A DNA stretch of 64,000 nucleotides from CAWAHD01 sp963781785 (GCA_963781785.1 CAWAHD010000005.1:1302001-1366000), one strand, 5' to 3'. Numbered from the stretch's first letter, positions 1 through 8,301 are shown. The notes: a model not told the origin generated them from the letters alone. Numbers and translations are program-made.

Positions 1-125
1 TCCTTAACGCAAGAGAAACGTTGCGTGTCCTTTCCCTTTTGCGTGTCCTTTCCCTTTTTTCCAATAGCGTTGCGTGTCCTTTCCATTTCCTTTCCATTCA
101 TTTCCTTTCCATTCGGGGATAATCA
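1..125 (-). repeat. Flank of a RAYT/IS200-like element, with GTGTCCTTTCC repeats
   Basis: The word GCGTGTCCTTTCC occurs three times here (around 22, 41 and 71), followed by CCATTTCCTTTCC variants. Read on the minus strand this is GGAAAGGACACGC followed by a sequence like ACGCAACGTTTCTCTTG. The same arrangement lies upstream of the transposase N-terminal remnants at 2992 and 56012. It is therefore probably the upstream end of another copy of the element that reads leftward out of the window. No gene is seen in this stretch. Confidence 0.5.
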
Positions 126-170
126 AGCGCAGATGTGCGGAACGTCAGTTAAAGGGGTCTAACGCGATGT

Positions 171-641
171 TCAGATGAGCGGTGACACAAGTTTTTGAAT
201 TTCCTGATCTGTTAAGCATCCAAATGCGACGGTCTCCGTCTTCCCCTCACGGAGGATCACCCAGACCGGACTCGCAGTTGGGTTTCCATAAATCAAAACA
301 TGACGTCTATTCGCTTGATCGATGACGAATGCTTGGGATTGCTCCTGAACGTCCTCGAGTGCCACGCCAGGAAGCCACGGGATGAACTCCGCCGGATAAT
401 CAAACGGTCTCAAGCCCAGGTTAAATCGACCGGACTGTCGCTTCGCTAGCTCGACCGCTCGGCGCCCGGCCCGAATATCATCTACGCTCCACACGGACAT
501 AGTAACCACAAGCCAATTTCCTTGCTTCAGTTGGTCCTCAAGGGATGACGGAGCGATTTGCAGCGGAACAATGTAGGCAGGCTCATCTTTGAGAAGGACC
601 TGCGATCGCCCGGTGCCGTCGGAAGCAAACGTAAAGGGCAT
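171..641 (-). CDS. Probable immunity protein for the adjacent toxin
   Basis: This 156-residue soluble protein has no signal peptide, no membrane segment and no family I recognise. It starts at an ATG only 5 bases after the stop of the large toxin-like gene on the same strand, so the two are probably translationally coupled. A small cytosolic protein directly behind the C-terminal toxin domain of a polymorphic toxin is the usual place for the cognate immunity gene. The immunity role is inferred from position only. The protein has several Trp residues and a mixed alpha/beta composition. Confidence 0.55.
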   Translation of the reverse strand: MPFTFASDGTGRSQVLLKDEPAYIVPLQIAPSSLEDQLKQGNWLVVTMSVWSVDDIRAGRRAVELAKRQSGRFNLGLRPFDYPAEFIPWLPGVALEDVQEQSQAFVIDQANRRHVLIYGNPTASPVWVILREGKTETVAFGCLTDQEIQKLVSPLI

Positions 642-646
642 TTGGT

Positions 647-2890
647 TTACCTGCGAGGGACAATGATATTCGTGTAGACCGCACCCCCGACAACTGTCTG
701 GTATACCTTGCCACCAACTGCGTCGGCAATTCGTAGGTGTGCTGCAAGAACTTCAGGGGTATTCGCCCCGACAAGCCGGATGTCGCCACCGGGTTTTATA
801 ACCCGAGCGATTTCCGAGACTGTTCGTGGCCGGATGGGGGCGTTCTCCAGCGTTACTGTGTCTATTGATCTGTTGGCGAAAGGAAGGTTCTCGCCTGGGG
901 CTCGAACCAGATTGGGAATCGGGCGCCCCGCAGCCCCAGCGCCGCCGACTTGCGTTGGGCCACTCGTCAGGGGAGGCGGACCTTGAGCCCCCGATATTCC
1001 TGGATTCACATTAATGGCATCCGGGTAACGCCCCTCCCCGCCGATGTCGATATGGGCAGGTTTCCCGCTCGCTGCGCCACCTGGCCTCCATGGCCGGAAT
1101 TTCCCGCCGAACCATTTTCCCGCGCCAGAGCCCGACTTGGCACCACGGCCCCCTGCGGCCAGACTTATCACAAGCTCGAAGGTTCGAGCAACCCGCTCGT
1201 AAGGGGACAAAGGATCCCCGGTTGTCGGATCGACGCCGGTCACTATCCCCGATAGTTGTTGGACCATAAAGTAGATGCCGATCGCGGTCATGCCAACAAG
1301 CAACACGCCGGCGGCAACAGGCATCTCGAATGCAATTAGGGCGGTGGCCAGTGCAGTGACTGCAAACACGACCGCAACCGAAACAGTCGCGGCCACCGCG
1401 GTACGCCAGGCGAGATCCTTGGCCTTGGCCAAGGCGCCCTGCGGGTCGGAGCTGGACGGATCCAATGCGGCCTCGAGCACGCTCTGACCGTTTGCAGCGG
1501 CGTTCTGAGGCGCCGCGGACCCGGGACCCACACTCGCCAATCCCTGCGCCTGCCCGGCCCCATTGCCATTGGCGCCTGCCAGGATCGCGCCGCCGGCGAC
1601 CGCGCCGGCGGCCAGCGCCTCTTGAGGCGCCGCAATTTGTGACCCGGGCACAGGATTGGCGGACCCCATCCCGAGCATCGGTCCGCCGTGAGGCGTCGGC
1701 GCTGTGGGCGCGTATCCCGATCGTTCCGAACCGATCCCCGAGTGGGAAGATGCCGCCCGGCCCTGGCCCCGACCCGTGCCGAAGGCACCGTTTGAACCGT
1801 TCCGGTTGCCCACGAACGGGGCCCACATCCCATTGGCGATAAACTCCGTGAAGGGATCGTCGAAATGGTAGTAGCCGTCGTCCCCCACGCCTGAGGTTCT
1901 CACGGTCGAGTTGAGATTGGCGCCAGTTCGGTTCAAAAGCTGCGTGGCCCGCGGCGTCGGCCCCGGCTGCGTCGAGGTCGTGTTTTCGTTGCCACCGCCC
2001 ACAAAATTGCTGAGCCGGGTTAGCTCCTCGCCGCCCCCGCCGTCGCTCAGCCCGCTGTCCATCGTCGGCGCATTCCCCGCGAACGGCGGGCCCGTCGTCG
2101 TCGAGGCGCTGCTGCCGGCGCCGGTCGTCGTCGTGATGCCCGGCGAGTTGCGCCGATACCCGATGCCCGACGGATGCGATTGCCAGTTCGTCGGCTGCGA
2201 ACCGTACTCGAACGACTCCTCCAGCCAGACCCCGTTCCCCGACGGATTCGCCGCCGGTTTGATCTCGGTCCCCGTGAACGACATCGCGTGCAGGTCCGCT
2301 CCGCCCATCGCCGACAGGAGCCCCGTGCCCGTATCGAGGCTGTCCGGAGACGTTCCCATGTGCTCGGCACTCGCCGTCGGCGACGTGCCCACCTGGGTCG
2401 CCACCTGCTCCCCGGCCGAATCGCCTTCACCCGCGAAGTCGAACTCCGTGTAGTTCGCCCCGTCGTTGCTCCCCGTCGTCGTCGCCGTGTTGGTCGAAGT
2501 CAACGTCGCCGTCGACGCCGGTGGGCCGCCCGATACCACGATCTTCAGTTCGTCCGTCGTCACCACCTGCTGCGAGTACGGCGTCACGATCCCGTCGTAC
2601 GTCACGCTGCCGGTTTCATCCTGCGTGTTCACATTTTCGGAATACGACGTGTACGCAAACCCACCGGGTGCCGTGTACCCGCTCATCGACGTCGTCAGGC
2701 TATTCGAGTCGGTACCGCTCCCGCTCATCACCCCCGGGACGTTCTTCGACAGCACGAAGTCGTCCGTGCTCGACTCGGTCTCGGTGAACACGTAGCTGTC
2801 GCCCGCAGTGCTCTTGCTCCCCTGGGCGGTCATCGACGAGCTGTCGGTGCCGACGTCGTACCAGTTCTCGGTCTCCGTCGCGTTGCTCAT
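647..2890 (-). CDS. Polymorphic toxin-like protein with methyltransferase-like C-terminus
   Basis: The protein has 747 residues from the chosen ATG. The first about 480 are low-complexity, rich in Gly, Ser, Thr and Ala. A hydrophobic stretch follows (about 498-540), then a pretoxin-like segment with GVDPTTGDPLSPYER (about 553-567), which resembles linkers before C-terminal toxins. The last about 135 residues look like a class I SAM methyltransferase: motif I-like HIDIGGEGRYPDAINVN, then ENLPFANRSIDTV, then VIKPGGDIRLVG. A putative immunity gene follows after 5 bases. The open frame extends 17 codons further, but those codons lie in transposon-flank DNA, so the ATG at 2890 is preferred. Homologues in such families are often much longer, so the 5' part may have been lost. 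It could instead be a non-toxic secreted methyltransferase-like protein. Confidence 0.6.
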   Translation of the reverse strand: MSNATETENWYDVGTDSSSMTAQGSKSTAGDSYVFTETESSTDDFVLSKNVPGVMSGSGTDSNSLTTSMSGYTAPGGFAYTSYSENVNTQDETGSVTYDGIVTPYSQQVVTTDELKIVVSGGPPASTATLTSTNTATTTGSNDGANYTEFDFAGEGDSAGEQVATQVGTSPTASAEHMGTSPDSLDTGTGLLSAMGGADLHAMSFTGTEIKPAANPSGNGVWLEESFEYGSQPTNWQSHPSGIGYRRNSPGITTTTGAGSSASTTTGPPFAGNAPTMDSGLSDGGGGEELTRLSNFVGGGNENTTSTQPGPTPRATQLLNRTGANLNSTVRTSGVGDDGYYHFDDPFTEFIANGMWAPFVGNRNGSNGAFGTGRGQGRAASSHSGIGSERSGYAPTAPTPHGGPMLGMGSANPVPGSQIAAPQEALAAGAVAGGAILAGANGNGAGQAQGLASVGPGSAAPQNAAANGQSVLEAALDPSSSDPQGALAKAKDLAWRTAVAATVSVAVVFAVTALATALIAFEMPVAAGVLLVGMTAIGIYFMVQQLSGIVTGVDPTTGDPLSPYERVARTFELVISLAAGGRGAKSGSGAGKWFGGKFRPWRPGGAASGKPAHIDIGGEGRYPDAINVNPGISGAQGPPPLTSGPTQVGGAGAAGRPIPNLVRAPGENLPFANRSIDTVTLENAPIRPRTVSEIARVIKPGGDIRLVGANTPEVLAAHLRIADAVGGKVYQTVVGGAVYTNIIVPRR

Positions 2891-2894
2891 GCTG

Positions 2895-3039
2895 CTGAAA
2901 GGAAAGGACACGCAAAGTGTCTCTTTAATTGGGCCGTCCACTTTGGTAGGTTCGGTAGTCCAGCGAAGACAACGCCCGCGGAGGTTGCATCATGACGGTC
3001 GCGCGTTCGCAACTGGTCGATACAGCCGTAACGCGTTGA
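2895..3039 (+). pseudogene. RAYT/IS200-like transposase, N-terminal remnant
   Basis: An element flank with GGAAAGGACACGC, GGGCCGTCC and GTCCAGCGAAGACAACGCC leads into an ATG at 2992 after a GGAGG ribosome-binding site. The reading is MTVARSQLVDTAVTR and then a TGA at 3037. An almost identical start at 56012 continues into WYHCIT, the beginning of the Y1 transposase core with its metal-binding His. Here the core is deleted, and the C-terminal part resumes near 3133. The remnant cannot be functional. Confidence 0.7.
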
Positions 3040-3043
3040 TATT

Positions 3044-3063
3044 CCCGGCGTTCACACGCCGGG
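3044..3063. repeat. REP-like hairpin between transposase fragments
   Basis: An 8-base perfect inverted repeat (CCCGGCGT and ACGCCGGG) with a TCAC loop lies at the deletion junction of the transposase. RAYT transposases are known to act on short palindromic REP sequences, so this may be a REP-type substrate. That link is an inference from one copy. Confidence 0.4.
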
Positions 3064-3132
3064 CTTTACGATGGCGCCCCTCGCGGGGCTCTGGGGATCC
3101 CCAGAAACGAGGGTCCGTCTCGGGGACGAGCG

Positions 3133-3532
3133 CGGCAGCGTGGCCGGATCGACCGCATCGGCCGGGCTGGAGGAGGCGATCTGGCTGTGCCCGATCGAAG
3201 ACCGGCGGAAGCTGGATTCGTCGCGCGAGGGAATGGTGGAAGGTCTGTCGCTGGGCAGCTATGTGCTTTTAGTCGATCACACGGGCCGGCTGTTTCGCGA
3301 GGGCAAGACGGCGATCTCGGCCGAGCTGGCGGGAATTCTCGCCCAGTTGGGCACGTGCGCGGAAGGCTGGCAGGCCCGGGTGGAGAAGCTCAAAAGCGGG
3401 CGACTGCTGGGACGATTCTGCGCCGGGCAGTCGCAAGCGCTACTTTCGCGGGAGCGAAAGGCGACTATTGAGGTCGCCGCACACTTGGGCGTGCATCACC
3501 TGGCCAATCTGGGCGGGTGCTCGGCGCGATAG
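3133..3532 (+). pseudogene. RAYT/IS200-like transposase, C-terminal remnant
   Basis: The frame gives SVAGSTASAGLEEAIWLCPI through LGVHHLANLGGCSAR. It is nearly collinear with the C-terminal part of the copy at 4735-5555. It lacks the catalytic HUH motif and the Tyr region, and it is separated from its own N-terminus (2992-3039) by a deletion. It is a dead fragment. Confidence 0.75.
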
Positions 3533-3861
3533 AGCGGAGTGATTCCGAATCCCTTCCCGCCGTGGACTCGAAGTCGCGTCGAAAAGGGGATCGCCACTCG
3601 CCGTCGCTCAAATCTCCCAACGCTCCGGGCGCGTACCGACCCACTTTTCCTTCGTTGTACGCGCCCAACTCACCCGATTGAGTTTCAGGTGGCAGAACGC
3701 CTCCGCGTTGGGCCAGGCATCTTGACCCGGTCGGTCGCGCCCAACCCAATCACGTCGCGTGTCATTTTCGGTCATTTATTCATTCATTTTTCCTTTTCAT
3801 TCTTTGCGCTCAGATATGCTGCCTTTCCGGTCTGTCCTTGCTGCCCCGCATACTGCGACGA
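3533..3861. other. Intergenic stretch, no gene seen
   Basis: This 329-base stretch lies between the transposase remnant and the end of higA. It is more AT-rich near 3765-3830 (runs of TTCATT), possibly a trailer of the leftward toxin-antitoxin operon. No convincing reading frame, hairpin or promoter was found. Confidence 0.4.
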
Positions 3862-4302
3862 TCACGGCTCGGGCAGGAAGACTGCCGGCGACACGTGAAA
3901 GTAGCGGGCAAACGCGTCGAGGTGCTTGCGTCCGATGCCGCGTTTGCCGCGGAGGATGTCGGAAACCGTAGAGGGCGAGATACCCATCTCCCGAGCGACC
4001 TCGACCTGGGATACGCCCCGTTCGCCGAGCAGATGCCGTAGCATCTCCGGTCCGTAGAGGTCCGGAATCGGATAATGGGCCCGCTCGTACGCCGCGATCA
4101 AGTCTGTCAGGACGTCGAGATAATCTTGCTCCCCTCGCGCCAGATCGCCACGGACCGCCAGCTCGTTGGCGATTTTGGTGGCACGGTCGAGGTCCCGCTC
4201 GGAACGGAGCGGACGGAGGGGGAATCGCGCAATCAGCTCCATGTATAGAGCGACTCCCCCAGGCATACGAGTTCCCTGTGATCGGCCCGCAGCCATGCTC
4301 AC
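3862..4302 (-). CDS. higA: HigA-type antitoxin, XRE helix-turn-helix
   Basis: The protein has 146 residues. The C-terminal half is a Cro/C1-type helix-turn-helix (about residues 95-133: VSQVEVAREMGISPSTVSDI and what follows). The N-terminal half is the helical domain usual in HigA antitoxins (LDRATKIANELA). It is the second gene after higB with a 38-base gap, the toxin-first order typical of higBA, so autoregulation by the HTH domain is likely. The chosen GTG start has GGGAGG 7 bases upstream; ATG codons at 4296, 4266 and 4242 are alternatives. The last would match the core domain best. Confidence 0.85.
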   Translation of the reverse strand: MSMAAGRSQGTRMPGGVALYMELIARFPLRPLRSERDLDRATKIANELAVRGDLARGEQDYLDVLTDLIAAYERAHYPIPDLYGPEMLRHLLGERGVSQVEVAREMGISPSTVSDILRGKRGIGRKHLDAFARYFHVSPAVFLPEP

Positions 4303-4340
4303 GATGCCGCCTCCCGCGTGGGCGCTTTGAGTTAGTTAAT

Positions 4341-4667
4341 TTAACAAGCGCAACCGTTTTTCCAGGCGCCCTTATCGTAGTCCCGATGAGTTAGCACGTC
4401 GCGGATGTACACACGCCCATCGACAACCTTCCCGTCCCGGTCGTGTTTCTGATAGTGAACGGCTGCGATCAAACGATACTTGTTCCCGCCGATGTTGAAC
4501 ACCACGCATTTGCCCACCAAATCGGCGTTTCCAAACGTCTCACGTACCGAGGCAAAGTCGACCCATGCGCCTTTCCGGACCGTTTTATACCATCCTCGGA
4601 GCGGCGTCTCCGCGTCAGGATGGTCGTCCCAGAATGCCTTGAGAACTTTGAGAGCAATGACGCGCAT
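4341..4667 (-). CDS. higB: HigB-type mRNA interferase toxin
   Basis: The protein has 108 residues and matches the HigB_toxin family: MRVIALKVLKAFWDDHPDAE, then GWYKTVRKGAW, then VVFNIGGNKYRLI, then VYIRDVLTHRDYDKG. Family members are ribosome-dependent or free mRNA endonucleases neutralised by HigA. The catalytic-type basic and His/Tyr residues near the C-terminus (THRDYDKG) are kept, so the toxin looks intact. The ATG at 4667 is preferred over a TTG at 4679 because it matches the family start. The module sits between two sets of transposase remnants, which suggests it came with mobile DNA. Confidence 0.88.
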   Translation of the reverse strand: MRVIALKVLKAFWDDHPDAETPLRGWYKTVRKGAWVDFASVRETFGNADLVGKCVVFNIGGNKYRLIAAVHYQKHDRDGKVVDGRVYIRDVLTHRDYDKGAWKNGCAC

Positions 4668-4734
4668 GGACCTGCTCAACGCATCAAGACGGCGCTGCCA
4701 GAAAATTCATAATATTCGCAAAATCAGAACGAGG

Positions 4735-5555
4735 CAAGACTCGAAAGGACGCCGAGTGGGTGGCGAAGATCCGCGGGCCATTGCAAAGCCTGACCTGGTT
4801 CATGAAATGCCTATTGCGGCGGAGCCGCAACCAAGCACGAAATCCTAAACGTCAAATCCGAAAAGGTGCACGCGCGGAGCGGAGTAGTGACGGATTCCGA
4901 ATCTGAACCAGCCGCTGTCGCGGTTAACCAACCGGCAGGACAAAGTCCGGGGAGCGTTTTTCGAACAACGCTACAAGAGCGTTGCGGTCCTCGATGAGGA
5001 ATTAATGATGTATATCTGTGCATATATTGATCTGAATCCGGTGGCAGCGGGAATCGTGGAGGTTCCGGAGGCCAGCCCGCATACGTCGGTCACCACGCGA
5101 GTCGAGCACGTGAAGGCTCAGGGCCGAACCAGCGATTTGAAAGCGGCCGAGCGCGGCAGCGTGGCCGGATCGACCGCATCGGCCGGGCTGGAGGAAACGA
5201 TCTGGCTGTGCCCGGTCGAAGATCGGCGCAAGCTGGATTCGTCGCGCGAAGGAATGGTGGAAGGTCTGCCGCTGGGCAGCTATCTGCTGCTGGTGGATTA
5301 CACGGGGCGGCTGTTCCGCGAGGGGAAGAGTGCGATTTCGGCCGAACTGGCGGGAATTCTCGCTCGGTTGGGCACGAGCGCGGAAGGCTGGCAAGTCCGG
5401 CTGGAGAAGCTCAGGGGTGGGCGGCTGCTGGGCCGATTTTGCGCCGGGCAGTCGCAAGCGCTACTTTCGCGGGAGCGAAAGGCGACTATTGAGGTCGCCA
5501 CCCGCTTGGGCGTGCATCACCTGGCCAATCTCGGTGGATGCCCCGCGCGATCGCC
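4735..5555 (+). pseudogene. RAYT/IS200-like transposase, 5'-truncated and interrupted
   Basis: A first piece at about 4735-4811 reads EWVAKIRGPLQSLTWFMKCL. After about 85 bases of foreign sequence (4811-4896) the frame resumes as PLSRLTNRQDKVRGAFFEQR, KSVAVLDEE and YICAYIDLNPVAAGI, all typical of Y1/RAYT transposases. It then runs to HLANLGGCPAR. The HUH motif region upstream is absent. The insertion contains a GCGGC-GGA-GCCGC hairpin and stop codons. From the ATG at 5005 the rest is open, but this is only a C-terminal half. Confidence 0.75.
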
Positions 5556-5817
5556 CAAGCGCAGTGATGCCGATTCGCGTCCCCGACCGTCGGCGCGACG
5601 CCGCGTCGCGGCCGCTGATCGACGGCCGCCGTTGCGCACTTGTGACTGGCCCATCGACTCCGCCCAACTTCCTTTGCCTTTTCTGAGCGTAGCTCGCAGC
5701 CGTGTACCCCGCTGGGATCGGCGATCCCAGGCTGAACCGCGACGCCGGCCGCCGCGTCTCATCGGACTGATCGGTCGGATCGGACAGATCGGACAGATCA
5801 GACGCGGCGGCCGGATG
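5556..5817 (+). other. Degenerate sequence between two transposase fragments
   Basis: The frame stays open but the translation is Arg/Pro-rich without family resemblance. A tandem of GGACAGATC/GGTCGGATC-like 9-base units lies at about 5768-5800 and gives the peptide LIGLIGRIGQIGQI. This is probably decayed element DNA. Confidence 0.4.
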
Positions 5818-5964
5818 GCGCAGCTCAAGGGTGGCCGGCTGTTGGGCCGATTCTTGGCGGACAGTCGCAAGCACGTACTTTCGCGGAGCGAAAGGCGACG
5901 ATTGAGGTCGCCGCGCGCTCGCGCGCACCATCTGGCGAACCTCGGTGGGTGCCCGGCGCGATAG
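5818..5964 (+). pseudogene. Third transposase C-terminal fragment
   Basis: LKGGRLLGRF and HHLANLGGCPAR repeat the C-terminus of the preceding remnant, with small indels in between that garble the middle part. It is a diverged, non-functional partial copy of the same transposase, 260 bases downstream of the copy that ends at 5555. Confidence 0.65.
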
Positions 5965-6195
5965 CTCCAGCGAATTCACATCGGATTGCTTCCCTTCCCG
6001 GGGCGAACTCGACGTCACGAAGCGGTGCGCGCGTTCGGTGATCGGGTGTCGATGTCGCGCGTAACTGGCCGATGGCGCAGCGCTCGCGACGGCCACGCGG
6101 TCGCTGCAGGCAGTACTATCGATCGCTTCGCGTTCTCTGCTACATTGCGCCCGAACGCGCAGCGCCGATATTCACGCGCAACCGAGACACCAGGC

Positions 6196-6414
6196 ATGCG
6201 ATTGCCCAGGATGAGGCTCACCTTGCGGCGGGTCATGGTCTGGGTGGCAGTGGCCGCCTGGATCGCGTTCAACGCGCGACTTTTCTCCGAATTCTTCGGG
6301 CTCGATAGCGAGCCGCTTCCGGCCCGGGTCACGAGCCGGGTCGTCTCACTCGTGATCCTGGCCGGGCTGATCGGTTCCATCCTGGGAATCGTCTTGTACA
6401 ATGCCCGGGAATGA
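6196..6414 (+). CDS. Small membrane protein, first gene of the acyltransferase operon
   Basis: The protein has 72 residues: a basic N-terminus (MRLPRMRLTLRR), a first membrane segment VMVWVAVAAWIAFNARLF and a second near the C-terminus (VVSLVILAGLIGSILGIVLY). The upstream open frame to 5986 has no protein-like character, so an ATG at 6196 or 6211 is the likely start. Its stop overlaps the start of the next gene (ATGA), indicating translational coupling. I do not recognise the family. Short proteins with an R/K-rich start and one or two helices of this kind are common in planctomycetes. Confidence 0.6.
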   Translation: MRLPRMRLTLRRVMVWVAVAAWIAFNARLFSEFFGLDSEPLPARVTSRVVSLVILAGLIGSILGIVLYNARE

Positions 6415-6815
6415 ACCGCATTGAAGCTCATCTCTGGGTCGCCGCTTTGCTCCAATGGCTGGTCGCCTTGAGCAACATTTTCGCCGCGCGGATCTTCGCC
6501 TACGGCACCGAGGTTGCCAAGCTGTCGCCGTTCGTCCGCGAAGTCTTCATCGTTCAAAACATTTACATCATGGCGACTGTCGTGATGTTCGGAGTCGCAA
6601 GCATCGCGTTTGCCCCGGAGCTGGCCGGCGGTTCCGCGTTGGGTCGGTTCCTCAGCGGCTTGCTGGCGATCTTCTGGGGCGGCCGGATCTTCATCCAGCT
6701 TTTTTTCTACGATCAAAAGGTCAAGCGCAGCCGCCCGATCGCGAACCTCTTGTTCCTGGCCACCTTGATGTACCTCTGCGGTGTTTTCACCGCGGCCTTC
6801 CTGCGTCACAATTGA
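6411..6815 (+). CDS. Integral membrane protein, paralogue A
   Basis: The protein has 134 residues with four predicted membrane helices (about 8-26, 45-65, 75-97 and 112-131). It shares a pattern with the next gene: VREVFIVQNIYIMAT, then a short loop, then LLAIFWGGRIFIQLFFYD here; TRQVFWTYAAYIWAT and FIAVYWAARVAIQFGYFD there. The two are thus tandem paralogues. The start overlaps the previous stop by 4 bases. No catalytic motif is visible. The operon ends in an MBOAT-type acyltransferase, so a role next to that enzyme (lipid substrate handling, partner subunit) is a guess from context. Confidence 0.7.
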   Translation: MNRIEAHLWVAALLQWLVALSNIFAARIFAYGTEVAKLSPFVREVFIVQNIYIMATVVMFGVASIAFAPELAGGSALGRFLSGLLAIFWGGRIFIQLFFYDQKVKRSRPIANLLFLATLMYLCGVFTAAFLRHN

Positions 6816-6830
6816 TGCTTCGGGGGCTCG

Positions 6831-7268
6831 ATGTCGATGGCCATTCCCTGGTATGGGCTGCTCGTGGGCGCCGGCGTGGCTCAACTGCTCCTGGTCGTCG
6901 CCAGCCTGGCCATCCCGCGGCTGCTCAACTGGAAGACCGATCTCGCCAAGCTCCGGCCGCTCACGCGCCAGGTCTTCTGGACCTACGCTGCCTACATCTG
7001 GGCCACGAATCTGAGCTTCGGGTTGATCTCGACCTTGGCTCCTCAGCTCCTGTTGGATCGTTCTCCCCTCGCGGGATTGGTTTGCGGGTTCATCGCCGTG
7101 TACTGGGCGGCCAGGGTGGCGATCCAGTTCGGCTACTTTGACCGGTCTGATGCGCCCAAGGGGATGTTTTTCGTCCTGGCGGAAGCGGCCCTGGTTGCGC
7201 TGTTTCTCGGACTGACCATCACTTACGGCGGACTGGTTGCCCGAGCCGCCGGGGTGCTGGGACGATGA
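6831..7268 (+). CDS. Integral membrane protein, paralogue B
   Basis: The protein has 145 residues with four predicted membrane helices. It aligns over its length with the preceding 134-residue protein, including the VF-x(5)-YI-x-AT and AVYWAAR-x(3)-QFGYFD motifs. The gene begins 15 bases after its paralogue and its stop overlaps the start of the acyltransferase gene by 4 bases. The duplication followed by retention suggests two subunits of one membrane complex, but there is no direct evidence. Confidence 0.7.
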   Translation: MSMAIPWYGLLVGAGVAQLLLVVASLAIPRLLNWKTDLAKLRPLTRQVFWTYAAYIWATNLSFGLISTLAPQLLLDRSPLAGLVCGFIAVYWAARVAIQFGYFDRSDAPKGMFFVLAEAALVALFLGLTITYGGLVARAAGVLGR

Positions 7269-8245
7269 GCGCCTACATCCCGATTCATGCGGTGGACCTG
7301 GTCGGCACGGCCGCACTTCTGGCGACGATCATCCTTCTGGGATTGATCGTCGCTCGCGTCAGACCCCTCTCGATTGCCCGCCTTGGCTCCTGGGCTCTGG
7401 TCCTGGCCGGCGTGGCGGGGGCAGAGCGATTGAACACGCCGGAGCCGCCGGGGTTTCGCATGTTGGCGATCATTGGGGCCTTGTTGTACGGGATGAAATC
7501 CGTCGTTGCGGTCGAAGTTCAAGTTCACGGAGCCCGGCCGCTTCCGATTGGCCGCTGGCTCGGCTTCGCGGCGCTCTGGCCGGGAATGCGGCCCGGTCCG
7601 TTCGCCGCGCTCGCCGCCACCTTGACTCCGGAAGCTGGCAAAGTCTTCGTGGGTGGGTGCGCGCGGCTAGTCACGGGCCTGGCGTTCGTGGTCCTGGCGC
7701 GGCTGGCCTGGGTGGTCACCGCGTCACGGCTCCTGGTGACGCCGCCCCTTCTGGTCGGGCTCAGCCTGATTGTCCACTTCGGCGTGTTCGATATCCTCAC
7801 AGCGGCCTGGCGGTGGCGCGGCGTTGACTGTCAGCGACTGTTCCGCTCTCCCTTACGATCGACAAACCTGCGCGAATTCTGGGGGCGAAGGTGGAACCTG
7901 GCGTTCTCGGAGATGACGGCGATCGCGATCTACCAGCCCCTCGTGCGCGTCGCCGGCAGAGGGCCCGCGCTGTGGGCTTCGTTCGTCGGCTCAGGACTTC
8001 TGCACGAGCTGGCGATCAGCGTGCCCGTTCGGGCCGGCTATGGCCTCCCGATGGCCTACTTCCTGCTCCACGGCATGCTGGTCGCGATCGAGACCCGGCT
8101 GGCCAACCGAAACCGGCCGATCGATCGTGTGCCCTGGTTCGGCCGCGTCTGGACGCTCGCCTGGCTCGTCGCTCCGCTGCCCATCCTGTTCCATCGGCCT
8201 TTTCTCGCCGGCGTCGTCTGGCCGCTGATCGGGGTGGAATCGTGA
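7265..8245 (+). CDS. Wax-synthase-like MBOAT family O-acyltransferase
   Basis: The protein has 326 residues with about eight membrane helices. The motif NLREFWGRRWN (about 200-211) matches the wax synthase / MBOAT_2 signature (N-x-x-x-FW-x-R-x-W), and SGLLHEL carries the probable catalytic His at residue 247. These enzymes transfer acyl groups from acyl-CoA to alcohols, sterols or other hydroxyls in the membrane; the substrate here is unknown. It is the last gene of a four-gene operon with two paralogous membrane proteins and one small membrane protein, all coupled by short gaps or ATGA overlaps. Wax ester, hopanoid/sterol ester or polysaccharide acylation are all possible. Confidence 0.75.
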   Translation: MSAYIPIHAVDLVGTAALLATIILLGLIVARVRPLSIARLGSWALVLAGVAGAERLNTPEPPGFRMLAIIGALLYGMKSVVAVEVQVHGARPLPIGRWLGFAALWPGMRPGPFAALAATLTPEAGKVFVGGCARLVTGLAFVVLARLAWVVTASRLLVTPPLLVGLSLIVHFGVFDILTAAWRWRGVDCQRLFRSPLRSTNLREFWGRRWNLAFSEMTAIAIYQPLVRVAGRGPALWASFVGSGLLHELAISVPVRAGYGLPMAYFLLHGMLVAIETRLANRNRPIDRVPWFGRVWTLAWLVAPLPILFHRPFLAGVVWPLIGVES

Positions 8246-8301
8246 GATACCCCGTCCGCGACGGGACCTTTCGCTTGGGCGGGTGACCTGACGAAAAAGG
8301 C

